DNA of 45,562 nt from Phycicoccus flavus (GTDB lineage Bacteria; Actinomycetota; Actinomycetes; Actinomycetales; Dermatophilaceae): positions 1-45,562 of the forward strand of contig NZ_SAYU02000031.1 in the NCBI RefSeq assembly GCF_004025965.2, written 5' to 3'. Under the pieces are notes generated by a model. It saw nothing but the letters and a program-made list of their open reading frames with translations, did not search any database and was not told the origin of the DNA. The position numbers and the translations under genes are program-made. This document shows positions 8,891-16,187 of the stretch, in pieces. Position 1 is the stretch's first letter, and each line of letters opens with the position of its first letter.

Positions 8891-9657
8891 GCCCCTCGTC
8901 CAGCACCCCGTCCGGTGCGACCCCGGCCGGCCCGTCCGGCGGGTCCTCCGGCGGCGGGTCCGGCGGCGCGCCCACCCCGGTGCGCGTCGTCCTCGTCGAC
9001 GACCACCGGATGTTCCGCACCGGGGTGCGGGCCGAGCTCACCGAGGCCATGTCCGGCGGGTTCCCGGTGTGCGAGTTCGTCGGCGAGGCACCCGACGTCG
9101 ACACCGCGGTCGCGGTCATCCGCCGCGAGACCCCGGACGTCGTCCTCCTCGACGTGCACCTGCCCGGCGGCTCCGGCAACGGCGGCGCCGACGTCGTGCG
9201 CGGGTGCGCCGGCGTCGAGACCGCCGCGGGGACGCCGGTGCGCTTCCTCGCGCTGTCGGTGTCCGACGCGGCCGAGGACGTCATCGCCGTCATCCGGGCC
9301 GGCGCGCGCGGGTACGTGACGAAGACGATCACCGCCCGCGACCTCGTGTCCGCCATCCGCCGGGTGGCCGACGGGGACGCCGTCTTCTCGCCCCGGCTCG
9401 CCGGGTTCGTCCTCGACGCGTTCGGGGCCGCGGCGGGCGAGATCGCCGAGGTCGACGAGGAGCTGGACCGGCTCTCGGCGCGCGAGCGCGAGGTCATGCG
9501 GCTCATCGCCCGCGGCTACCAGTACAAGGAGGTGGCCAAGGAGCTGTTCATCTCCGTGAAGACCGTCGAGACGCACGTGTCGTCGGTGCTGCGCAAGCTC
9601 CAGCTGTCCTCCCGGCACGAGCTCACCGCCTGGGCCATGGGCCGCCGCCTCGTCTGA
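8887..9657 (+). CDS. NarL/LuxR-family response regulator
   Basis: 256 residues. A low-complexity Ser/Gly/Pro stretch of about 35 residues precedes the receiver domain (VRVVLVDDHRMFRTGV). VVLLDVHLPG puts the phospho-acceptor at Asp89, and YVTKTIT carries the conserved Lys. The C-terminal LuxR-type helix-turn-helix is LSAREREVMRLIARGYQYKEVAKEL then ISVKTVETHVSSVLRKL. The ATG overlaps the kinase stop. It most likely regulates the divergent PspC operon. The Gly/Ser-rich N-terminal extension is unusual for the family. Confidence 0.92.
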   Translation: MSPSSSTPSGATPAGPSGGSSGGGSGGAPTPVRVVLVDDHRMFRTGVRAELTEAMSGGFPVCEFVGEAPDVDTAVAVIRRETPDVVLLDVHLPGGSGNGGADVVRGCAGVETAAGTPVRFLALSVSDAAEDVIAVIRAGARGYVTKTITARDLVSAIRRVADGDAVFSPRLAGFVLDAFGAAAGEIAEVDEELDRLSAREREVMRLIARGYQYKEVAKELFISVKTVETHVSSVLRKLQLSSRHELTAWAMGRRLV

Positions 9658-9683
9658 GCCCGCCTCCCCACCCGTCCCGACTT

Positions 9684-9709
9684 CCCCGCCCCATCCGCGA
9701 AGGGCGGGG
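9684..9709. terminator. GC hairpin after response regulator
   Basis: CCCCGCCC (9684-9691) and GGGCGGGG (9702-9709) form an 8-bp perfect stem with a 10-base loop, 27 bases after the regulator stop. The tail holds only scattered T, usual for actinobacterial terminators. Confidence 0.55.
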
Positions 9710-9810
9710 TTGGCAAGGTTTGATCGCCCCTGCGAACCCCGGGTTTCCCGTGTAGAGCACGCGCCGGCCCTCAGGCCGCCGGGTGGCGGCCGAGCGTCGC
9801 GGCGGCGTCC

Positions 9811-9816
9811 CTAGGC
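9811..9816 (+). promoter_or_regulatory. -10 box of a near-leaderless promoter
   Basis: TAGGCT lies seven bases before the ATG at 9824. This spacing is that of leaderless actinobacterial transcripts and supports the start chosen for the small membrane protein. No good -35 is visible. Confidence 0.5.
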
Positions 9817-9823
9817 TGTCCGC

Positions 9824-10171
9824 ATGGAGATCGTCGAGAACCTGCTCGTCCTGCTGCACCTGCTCGGGATGGCGGCAATCGTCGGCAGCGCGGTGTTCGT
9901 CGCCCGTGGCCGCCCGACGCCGGCGCTGCTCTGGGGAGCCCGGGCGCAGATCGTCACGGGCCTGCTCCTCGTCGGCGTCGTCGAGATGGGCGATGACCCG
10001 GTGAACCACGCCAAGATCGGCGTCAAGCTCGTCGTCGCGATCGCCGTCGCCGCCTGCGCCGAGGTCGCGGCCGGCCGGGCCCGCCGGGGTCGGGGCGAGC
10101 GCCCGCAGCTCGTGCACGCCGCCGGCGGGCTCGCCGTGCTGAACGCGGCGGTCGCCGTCCTCTGGGTCTGA
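9824..10171 (+). CDS. Small integral membrane protein
   Basis: 115 residues with about four hydrophobic segments: LLVLLHLLGMAAIVGSAVFV, IVTGLLLVGVVEM, VKLVVAIAVAACA and LAVLNAAVAVLWV. A basic loop (AGRARRGRGER) precedes the last one. I do not recognise a characterised family. It stands alone between the response regulator and the convergent quinone oxidoreductase gene. Confidence 0.75.
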   Translation: MEIVENLLVLLHLLGMAAIVGSAVFVARGRPTPALLWGARAQIVTGLLLVGVVEMGDDPVNHAKIGVKLVVAIAVAACAEVAAGRARRGRGERPQLVHAAGGLAVLNAAVAVLWV

Positions 10172-10230
10172 GGGCTGCCCGACGCCGGCGAGGCCGGGGC
10201 GTCCGTCACCGCCTGTGCGGCCGGCGGCGG

Positions 10231-11217
10231 TCAGGGCAGGAGCAGCAGCTTGCCCTGGGTGCGCCGACCCTCGAGGTCCTCGTAGGCCCGGGCGGCGTCG
10301 GCGAGGTCGTAGCGGCCGCCGATCGACACCCGCAGCGAGCCGTCGGCCACGGCGCCGAGCACCTCGCGCGAGCGCCACTCCAGCTCCTCGCGGGTCGCCA
10401 CGTGGTGGCCCAGCGACGGTCGGGTGAGGAACAGGGAGCCGCCGCCGTTGAGGCGCTGGATGTCGAACGGCGGCACCTGACCGCTCGCCGCGCCGAAGAG
10501 GGCCATGACCCCGCGCGGGCGCAGCGAGGCCAGCGAGGCGTCGAAGGTGTCCTTGCCCACCCCGTCATAGGCGACGTCGACCCCGCGTCCGTCGGTCGCC
10601 TCGCGCACCGCGGCGGCGAGGTCGTCGACGTCCCGGTAGTCGATGACGTGGTCGGCCCCGAGCCCGCTCGCCGTCGCGCACTTCTCCGGTCCGCCCGCCG
10701 TCGCGACCACCGTGCCGCCGAGCGACTTCACGGTCTGCACGAGCAGCTGCCCGACGCCACCGGCCGCGGCGTGCACGAGCGCCGTCGTGCCCGTGGCCAC
10801 CGGGTAGGTGCTGCTCGTCAGGTAGTGCGCCGTGAGGCCCTGGAGCATGACGGCGGCCGCGACGTCGAGGTCGACCCCGTCCGGCACCGCCACGACGCCG
10901 GAGGCCGGCTGGACGCTGAAGCGCGCGCCGCTGCCGATGCCCTGGGGCCACGCGACCCGGTCGCCGACGGCGAGCCCGGTGACGTCGGCGCCGACCGCGA
11001 CGACGGTGCCGGCGCCCTCGTTACCGGCGACGAACGGGGTCTCCATCGGGTAGACGCCCTCGCGCTGGTAGACGTCGATGAAGTTGACGCCGACGGCGGC
11101 GACCTCGACGAGCACCTGGTCCCGGCCGGGCTCGTCGGCGTCCCGCTGCTGCACCTCGAGGACGTCGCGCCCCCCGGTCTCGGTGACGACGAGGGCGGGT
11201 CCGCTGTGCTGGCTCAT
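10231..11217 (-). CDS. NADPH:quinone oxidoreductase (zinc-less MDR family)
   Basis: 328-residue medium-chain dehydrogenase/reductase of the quinone oxidoreductase 1 type. It begins with a GroES-like domain (VAAVGVNFIDVYQREGVYP, VAGNEGAGTVVAVG). The Rossmann domain has HAAAGGVGQLLVQ, which replaces GXGXXG, and ends with KLLLLP. The structural-zinc cysteines are absent, as expected for QOR1-like members. These enzymes reduce quinones or enones with NADPH in the cytoplasm. A single-gene unit; the next minus-strand gene upstream is the GNAT gene 11 bases away, so they may be co-transcribed. Confidence 0.9.
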   Translation of the reverse strand: MSQHSGPALVVTETGGRDVLEVQQRDADEPGRDQVLVEVAAVGVNFIDVYQREGVYPMETPFVAGNEGAGTVVAVGADVTGLAVGDRVAWPQGIGSGARFSVQPASGVVAVPDGVDLDVAAAVMLQGLTAHYLTSSTYPVATGTTALVHAAAGGVGQLLVQTVKSLGGTVVATAGGPEKCATASGLGADHVIDYRDVDDLAAAVREATDGRGVDVAYDGVGKDTFDASLASLRPRGVMALFGAASGQVPPFDIQRLNGGGSLFLTRPSLGHHVATREELEWRSREVLGAVADGSLRVSIGGRYDLADAARAYEDLEGRRTQGKLLLLP

Positions 11218-11227
11218 GCCGCCGATG

Positions 11228-11815
11228 CTAGGCGGGCGCCCCCCGGTCGAGGGCGATCCAGTACCGGCGCTTGCCGTCGCGGACGTCCTCGAGCACCCCG
11301 CCGTTGGCCTCGATCGTCCGGGCCGACCCGACGTTGTCGTCGTCGCAGGTGACGAGGACCGGGTCGATGCCCAGGGCCGCGCACTCCGGCAGCGCGAGGC
11401 GCAGGGCGTCGGTGGCGACGTGCCGGCGGCGGGCGGACGGGCGCACCGAGTAGCCGATGTGGCCGCCGTACTCCAGGAGGAACGGCGTCAGCCGGTGCCG
11501 GACGGACAGCGACCCCAGGTAGGTCGTGGGGTCGGCGTCGTCGACCACCCAGAAGAAGGTGCACGGCACGTGGCCGGTCGGTCGCGGGGTGTCCTCGCGG
11601 GCCTGGTCGCGCCGGTGCCCTGCGAAGCGCGCGAAGCCCTCGGGGGTCTCGAGCTCGGCGCGGGAGAAGGCGACCCCCGCGAAGCCGCCCTCGTCCGGCT
11701 CCTCGACCCACAGCCCGTCGCCGTCGCGGTGACCCTCGCCGACCGCGACGAACTCGTCGTGGGCCGCGAGGTAGGACGCGCGCATCGCGGCGTCGGGGGC
11801 GTGCAGGACGATCAC
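11228..11815 (-). CDS. GNAT family N-acetyltransferase
   Basis: 195-residue acetyl-CoA-dependent acetyltransferase of the RimJ/RimL-like kind. The core is FFWVVDDADPTTYLGSLSVRH, GGHIGYSVRPSARRRHVAT (acetyl-CoA pyrophosphate-binding loop) and VLVTCDDDNVGSARTIEANGG, where the DNxxS motif is diagnostic. The acceptor is unknown. Its stop lies 10 bases upstream of the quinone oxidoreductase start. The N-terminal 70 residues are less conserved in appearance. Confidence 0.85.
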   Translation of the reverse strand: MIVLHAPDAAMRASYLAAHDEFVAVGEGHRDGDGLWVEEPDEGGFAGVAFSRAELETPEGFARFAGHRRDQAREDTPRPTGHVPCTFFWVVDDADPTTYLGSLSVRHRLTPFLLEYGGHIGYSVRPSARRRHVATDALRLALPECAALGIDPVLVTCDDDNVGSARTIEANGGVLEDVRDGKRRYWIALDRGAPA

Positions 11816-11857
11816 CCGGCCGACGGTACGTCGGCGGCGCGGGCGCCTTCCACCCCG

Positions 11858-12733
11858 TCACCCGGTGCGCAGGCCGCGCAGCACGGCGTCGAGCATGTCC
11901 GGCGTCAGCCGCTTCGTGTAGGTGTTGTGCGGACTCACGTGGTAGGAGCCGACGAGCCAGACGACGCGGCCGTCGGGCAGCCCCAGGGGGACCTCGGCGG
12001 CGTGCCCGAACCGGGGTTTGGGCCGCGGCACCTCCCAGCCGAGGGCGCGGGCGGCGTCGATCGCCGCGTTCCAGCCGATCGAGCCCAGGCAGAGGACCGC
12101 GCGCAGACGCGGCGCCGCGAGCACGAGGTCGCGCTCGAGCCACGGCGAGCAGGCGGCGCGCTCGTCCGGCGTCGGCGCGTTGCGGGGCGGGGCGCAGCGG
12201 ACGGCTGCGACGATGCGCAGCCCGGTGAGCCGCTGGCCGTCGCCGGCGCCCACCGAGGTCGGGAGCGCGGCGAAGCCGGTGCGGTGCAGGGCGGCGTAGA
12301 GGAAGTCGCCCGAGGCGTCGCCGGTGAACATCCGGCCGGTGCGGTTCGTCCCGTTGGCGGCGGGGGCGAGCCCGACGAGCAGCACCTCGGCGTCGGGGTC
12401 GCCGAACGACGGGCCGGGGCGTCCCCAGTACGGCTGCTCCGCGAACGCGGCCCGGCGCCCGGTGCGCGCGACGTCCTCGCGCCAGGTGACGAGGCGGGGG
12501 CAGGCCCGGCACACCGAGATCCGCGCCTGGAGGGCGGGGACGTCCGCGGCGGAGGCGGCGAGCCGGCGGACCTGCGCCGGGGTGCGGGCCACCGGGGTGT
12601 CCGGGGCGGCGGGGTCGTCCGGCCAGCCGCCACCGGCCGGCGCGGGGGAGGGCAGCGGTGTGCCCGTCACCGGGTGCGGGTCGAGCCGGTCCCCGTCGGT
12701 GACCGGGTGCGGGTCCCGCCGTCCGTCCGCCAT
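11858..12733 (-). CDS. Family 5 uracil-DNA glycosylase (UdgB-like)
   Basis: 291-residue iron-sulfur DNA repair glycosylase that removes uracil and other deaminated bases. Four cysteines suit the 4Fe-4S cluster: Cys75 and Cys78 (CRACPRL), Cys180 and Cys195. Motif A is GLAPAANGTNRTGRMFTGD (about 121-139) and motif B is SYHVSPHNTYTKR (about 263-275), the pattern of the family 5 enzymes rather than family 4. The first 50 residues are low-complexity and carry a duplicated DPHPVT from a 17-base direct repeat at 12666-12682 and 12699-12715, so the true start may be later. The gene is divergent from the D-amino-acid oxidase. Confidence 0.88.
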   Translation of the reverse strand: MADGRRDPHPVTDGDRLDPHPVTGTPLPSPAPAGGGWPDDPAAPDTPVARTPAQVRRLAASAADVPALQARISVCRACPRLVTWREDVARTGRRAAFAEQPYWGRPGPSFGDPDAEVLLVGLAPAANGTNRTGRMFTGDASGDFLYAALHRTGFAALPTSVGAGDGQRLTGLRIVAAVRCAPPRNAPTPDERAACSPWLERDLVLAAPRLRAVLCLGSIGWNAAIDAARALGWEVPRPKPRFGHAAEVPLGLPDGRVVWLVGSYHVSPHNTYTKRLTPDMLDAVLRGLRTG

Positions 12734-12850
12734 GCCGCGACTCTACGGAGGCGGGCGGCGCCGGTCGGCGTCCGACCGCGGCCCGTCCGCTCCCGGGCCG
12801 CCACGGCGTGGTGGCGGGCGGGGTACGGGAGGACTCGCGACGATGGGGTC

Positions 12851-13786
12851 GTGACGCGGGTGACGGTGGTCGGCGGCGGAGTCGTCGGGCTCACCGCTGC
12901 CCTGGCGCTGGCCGGGGCCGGCCACCGCGTGTGGTGCGTGCGGGAGGTCCCCGCGGCCGGGACGGTCTCGGCGGTCGCCGGCGGGCTGTGGTTCCCCTAC
13001 CACGTCGAGCCCCGCGACCGGGTGGTCGCCTGGGGGCTGGTCTCGCTGGCCCGCCTCACCGGGCTCGCGGCGGACCCGACGAGCGGGGTGGCGCTGCGGG
13101 ACGGCCTGCTCGTCGAGCGGGCGGGTCCGGACCGGTGGTGGACCGAGGGGGTCACGGGGTGGCGGGACGCCCGGCCCGGCGAGCTGCCGGAGGGGGCGGC
13201 GTCCGGGGTCGTCGCCCGGCTGCCGCTGGTCTCCATGCCGGTCCACCTCGCCTGGCTCGAGCAGGCCTGCGTCGCCGCCGGGGTGGAGCTGGCGGACGGC
13301 CGGGTCGAGGACCTCGACGAGCTCGAGGACGACGTCGTCGTCCTGGCCACCGGGCTCGCGACGCCCCGGCTGCTGCCCGAGGTCGAGGTGTCCGCCGCCC
13401 GCGGGCAGGTGGCGTTGCTCGCGAACCCGGGCCTGGAGCGCTGGTTCGTCGACGCCGGCGCCGACGCCGGCCTCACCTACGTCCTGCCGCACCCGGGGTG
13501 GGTGGTGTGCGGCGGGACCGACGACCCGGGGGAGGACGAGGCGCCGGACCCGGACGTCCACGGGGAGATCGTGGCGCGCTGCCGTGCGGCGGTGCCCGCC
13601 CTGCGCGACGCGGAGGTCCTCGGGTCGCGGGTGGGCCTGCGGCCGGTGGCGCCGGCGGTCGACCTGCGGCTGCGCGAGGTGCGGGGCCGGGCGGTCGTCA
13701 CCGACGTCGGCCACGGCGGTGCCGGTGTCACCCTGTCCTGGGGGTGCGCCGACGAGGTCGTCGCCCTCGTCGCCGGTCTCGGCTGA
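12851..13786 (+). CDS. FAD-dependent D-amino-acid oxidase
   Basis: 311 residues from GTG 12851 (GTG 12860 is also open). The N-terminus TRVTVVGGGVVGLTAALALA is a dinucleotide-binding GXGXXG fold, followed by GGLWFPYHVEPRDRV, typical of the DAO/D-aspartate oxidase group, and the C-terminal GHGGAGVTLSWG FAD-binding loop. The family oxidises D-amino acids to 2-oxo acids, ammonia and peroxide. It converges on the arfB gene. Substrate preference cannot be read from sequence. Confidence 0.88.
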   Translation: MTRVTVVGGGVVGLTAALALAGAGHRVWCVREVPAAGTVSAVAGGLWFPYHVEPRDRVVAWGLVSLARLTGLAADPTSGVALRDGLLVERAGPDRWWTEGVTGWRDARPGELPEGAASGVVARLPLVSMPVHLAWLEQACVAAGVELADGRVEDLDELEDDVVVLATGLATPRLLPEVEVSAARGQVALLANPGLERWFVDAGADAGLTYVLPHPGWVVCGGTDDPGEDEAPDPDVHGEIVARCRAAVPALRDAEVLGSRVGLRPVAPAVDLRLREVRGRAVVTDVGHGGAGVTLSWGCADEVVALVAGLG

Positions 13787-13804
13787 CCGCGCCCGTGCGG
13801 TCCG

Positions 13805-13833
13805 GGCCCGCCCCGCCCGGCGGACGGCGGGCC
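13805..13833. terminator. Hairpin between convergent DAO and arfB genes
   Basis: GGCCCGCC (13805-13812) and its complement GGCGGGCC (13826-13833) can form an 8-bp stem with a 13-base loop, between the stop codons of two convergent genes, so it may terminate in both directions. No T-run. Confidence 0.4.
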
Positions 13834-13837
13834 GGGG

Positions 13838-14287
13838 TCAGAGGTCCGGGCGGCGGGAGGGGCGGCCGCGCAGCGCCTTGGTCTCGGCCCGCTGCTTCTT
13901 GGCCCGGATCCGTCGCTCGACCGACCCGCGCGTCGGCCGGGTCGCCCGGCGCTTCGGCGGCGGCGGGGCGAGCGCCTCGCGCAGCAGGGCCGCCATGCGC
14001 TCCCGGGCGGCGACCCGGTTGCGCCGCTGCTGCCGGTGCTCGGACGCGGCGACGACGAGCCGGCCGTCGACGAGCCGGGCCTCCAGGCTCCGCAGCACCC
14101 GGCGCCGCTGGGCCTCGGTGAGCCCGGGGACGGCGGCGACGTCCAGCTCCAGCTCGACCCGGCTGTCGGCGGTGTTGACGCCCTGCCCGCCGGGACCGGA
14201 GGAGCGGGAGAACCGCTCGACGAGCTCACCGGCCGGCACGACGAGCCCCGCCGGCACCCCGGGGCCGGGCGGCACGACGAGGTCCAT
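13838..14287 (-). CDS. arfB: Ribosome-rescue peptidyl-tRNA hydrolase ArfB (YaeJ)
   Basis: 149-residue class I release-factor-like protein without a codon-recognition domain. SSGPGGQGVNTADSRVEL has the catalytic GGQ at residues 33-35. The basic C-terminal tail (SVERRIRAKKQRAETKALRGRPSRRP) is the one that enters the empty mRNA channel of stalled ribosomes. It frees ribosomes stuck on truncated mRNA. The ATG overlaps the stop of the LigD-polymerase gene by one base (TGATG), so a DNA-repair and a translation-rescue gene are co-translated. Length is normal for ArfB. Confidence 0.93.
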   Translation of the reverse strand: MDLVVPPGPGVPAGLVVPAGELVERFSRSSGPGGQGVNTADSRVELELDVAAVPGLTEAQRRRVLRSLEARLVDGRLVVAASEHRQQRRNRVAARERMAALLREALAPPPPKRRATRPTRGSVERRIRAKKQRAETKALRGRPSRRPDL

Positions 14288-15276
14288 CAGGGCGTCCCGG
14301 TGTCGTCCTCGGGCTCCGGCGGTGCCTGCGCGCCCTCGGCCTCGTCGCGCTCGGCCCACTCCAGCAGCGGCGAGATGTCGAACACGGCGTCGTCGATGCC
14401 GGCGTGCAGGTCCCCGAGCTCGGCGAACCGGGCGGGCATCGTCGCGATGGTGAAGTCGTCGGGCTCGGCGTCGTCGACCTCGTCCCACCGGATCGGGGCC
14501 GACACGGTGCCGATGTCGTTGCCGCGCACCGAGTACGCCGCCGCGATGGTGTGGTCGCGGGCGTTCTGGTTGTAGTCGACGAACACCGCCGCCGGGTCGC
14601 GGTCCTTGCGCCACCACGTCGTCGTCACGTCGTCGGGGAGCCGCCGCTCGACCTCGCGGGCGAAGGCCAGCGCGGCGCGCCGGACGTCGGCGAAGCCGTG
14701 CTCCGGGGCGATGCGGACGTAGACGTGCAGGCCGTGCCCGCCGCTGGTCTTCGGCCAGCCCGTGGCCCCGAGCTCGTCGAGCACCTCGTGCGCGACGTGG
14801 GCGGCGCGGCGGACCCGGGAGAACGGGGCCTTCGGCATCGGGTCGAGGTCGATGCGCCACTCGTCGGGCTTCTCGGTGTCGGACCGCCGGCTGTTCCAGG
14901 GGTGGAACTCGACGGTGCTCATCTGACAGGCCCACGCGACGTCGGCCGGCCGGGTGACGCACAGCTCGTCGGCGTGCAGGCCGTAGCGGGGGAAGTGCAG
15001 GCGCACGGTCTCGACCCACGGCGGGGCGCCGCGCGGGAGCCGCTTCTGGTGCACCTTGTCCCCGGCGATGCCGTCGGGGAAGCGGTGGAGCATGCACGGC
15101 CGCTCGCGCAGCGCGTTGACGATGCCGTCGCCCACCGACAGGTAGTAGCGGACGAGGTCGAGCTTGGTCTCGCCCCGGGCCGGGAAGTACACCCGGTCCG
15201 GGCTCGAGACCCGCACGTCGAACCCGTCGACGTCGAGGACCACGGGTTCCCCGAACTCACCCTTGCGCGAGGCCAT
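14287..15276 (-). CDS. Stand-alone LigD polymerase domain (NHEJ primase-polymerase)
   Basis: 329 residues, the archaeo-eukaryotic-primase-type polymerase domain of bacterial NHEJ ligase D encoded alone. WRIDLDPMP carries the catalytic aspartates (143 and 145), and SGGHGLHVYVRIA (from about 178) is the conserved His motif. These enzymes add ribonucleotides or deoxynucleotides at double-strand break ends and work with Ku and a ligase, neither of which is in this window. ATG 15276 gives MASRKGEFGEP; the open frame extends further upstream without support. The last 30 residues are acidic and Pro-rich. Confidence 0.9.
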   Translation of the reverse strand: MASRKGEFGEPVVLDVDGFDVRVSSPDRVYFPARGETKLDLVRYYLSVGDGIVNALRERPCMLHRFPDGIAGDKVHQKRLPRGAPPWVETVRLHFPRYGLHADELCVTRPADVAWACQMSTVEFHPWNSRRSDTEKPDEWRIDLDPMPKAPFSRVRRAAHVAHEVLDELGATGWPKTSGGHGLHVYVRIAPEHGFADVRRAALAFAREVERRLPDDVTTTWWRKDRDPAAVFVDYNQNARDHTIAAAYSVRGNDIGTVSAPIRWDEVDDAEPDDFTIATMPARFAELGDLHAGIDDAVFDISPLLEWAERDEAEGAQAPPEPEDDTGTP

Positions 15277-15504
15277 GCCGCCACCGTAGGGCTCCGGGGG
15301 CCCGACGTGCCCGCGGACCGGCGGGAACGACGGCGCCGGTGTCGCCCCCGTGCGCCCCCGTCGCGGTGTCCCGGGGGCGACCGACCTTCGACAGGACCAC
15401 GACCCGCGCCGGGCCGCCGGTCCCCTGCCCGCGCGACCCGTGGGACCCGCGGGACGTCTGTGACGTGCGGAAACGCTCTCACCGACCCTCGACGGGCGGG
15501 ATTC

Positions 15505-15529
15505 GTCAAACCTTCGTAAAAGGTTCGAC
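15505..15529. promoter_or_regulatory. Inverted repeat upstream of small secreted protein gene
   Basis: GTCAAACCTT (15505-15514) and AAGGTTCGAC (15520-15529) are complementary at nine of ten positions around the spacer CGTAA. It lies just upstream of the likely -35 of the next gene, so an operator is as likely as a hairpin. Confidence 0.4.
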
Positions 15530-15536
15530 AGAGGTC

Positions 15537-15565
15537 TCGACAAACCCTGGACGAGTCCATACGGT
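15537..15565 (+). promoter_or_regulatory. Promoter of small secreted protein gene
   Basis: TCGACA (15537-15542) and TACGGT (15560-15565) are spaced by 17 bases in a locally AT-richer stretch, a good housekeeping-type match. The start codon at 15613 is 47 bases downstream of the -10 and is preceded by a purine-rich ribosome site (AGAGGAGA). Confidence 0.6.
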
Positions 15566-15612
15566 CTGACTACCGACACACCACGTCAGTGAGGACAGAG
15601 GAGACCGTCGAC

Positions 15613-15993
15613 ATGAGCCGCCGCCGCCCCCGGTACACCCCCTTCACCCGTACCACCAACCCGCTGCAGTCGCAGGACTCGGCCCGCGCCTGGGTGCGTG
15701 CCGGTGCCGCCGCGTCCGTCGCGGGTGTCGCCGCCGCCGCCTTCGCCGTGCCGGCGCAGGCCGCCCCGGACACCGAGTGCATGCGCGCCGGCATCTCGAC
15801 GCTGAAGAGCGCCGGGCTCCTGTCCTCGGTCGCCAAGAACGGCGTCGCCATCTCCGACGCCGTGGCGCTCGGGGTCACCGTCCGTGACGGCGCCGACATC
15901 AGCGGCGTCCCGGACCCGATCCCGTTCAACGTGCTCCTCGCCGACCACCGCGCCGGCGAGAACAGCCTGTTCGTCTACCCCTGGTGCGGCTGA
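15613..15993 (+). CDS. Small secreted protein, unknown function
   Basis: 126 residues. A basic N-terminus (MSRRRPRYTPFTRT), a hydrophobic stretch (VRAGAAASVAGVAAAAFAV) and PAQAAPD form a signal peptide with cleavage likely after AQA. The mature part is about 70 residues with two cysteines, one near its start (TECMRAG) and one at the very end (YPWCG), which could form a disulfide. I recognise no domain. AGAGGAGA lies 13-6 bases before the ATG, which supports this start over the in-frame GTG at 15589. It sits directly upstream of pcrA, but a separate promoter is visible. Confidence 0.75.
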   Translation: MSRRRPRYTPFTRTTNPLQSQDSARAWVRAGAAASVAGVAAAAFAVPAQAAPDTECMRAGISTLKSAGLLSSVAKNGVAISDAVALGVTVRDGADISGVPDPIPFNVLLADHRAGENSLFVYPWCG

Positions 15994-16187
15994 CCAGCCC
16001 CCAGCACCGCCGCGACGGCCGGGACCTCACGCGAGGTCCCGGCCGTCCCGCGTCCGCACCTGCGCCGGCGCGCCGCGGGACACCCCGGCACCTGTCCCGC
16101 CCTCCGGCGGACCGGACCGGGGACGCAGGCCGACCGCCGTGGCGCGGGGGTGAGGGCGTCGGTGCCGGGACGTAGGGTGGAGCGAGC

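Larger units (their letters stand above)
15277..15612. other. Intergenic region between LigD-polymerase and small secreted protein genes
   Basis: This 336-base divergent spacer holds no gene I can support. Bases 15280-15480 are GC-rich without clear structure. From 15500 the AT content rises and two elements appear: an imperfect inverted repeat (15505-15529) and a promoter (15537-15565). Confidence 0.6.

Noticed and set aside
15505-15529. LexA/SOS box upstream of the small secreted protein
   Set aside because: The inverted repeat lacks the CGAAC-N4-GTTCG core of actinobacterial SOS boxes; its arms are ACCTT/AAGGT with a five-base spacer.
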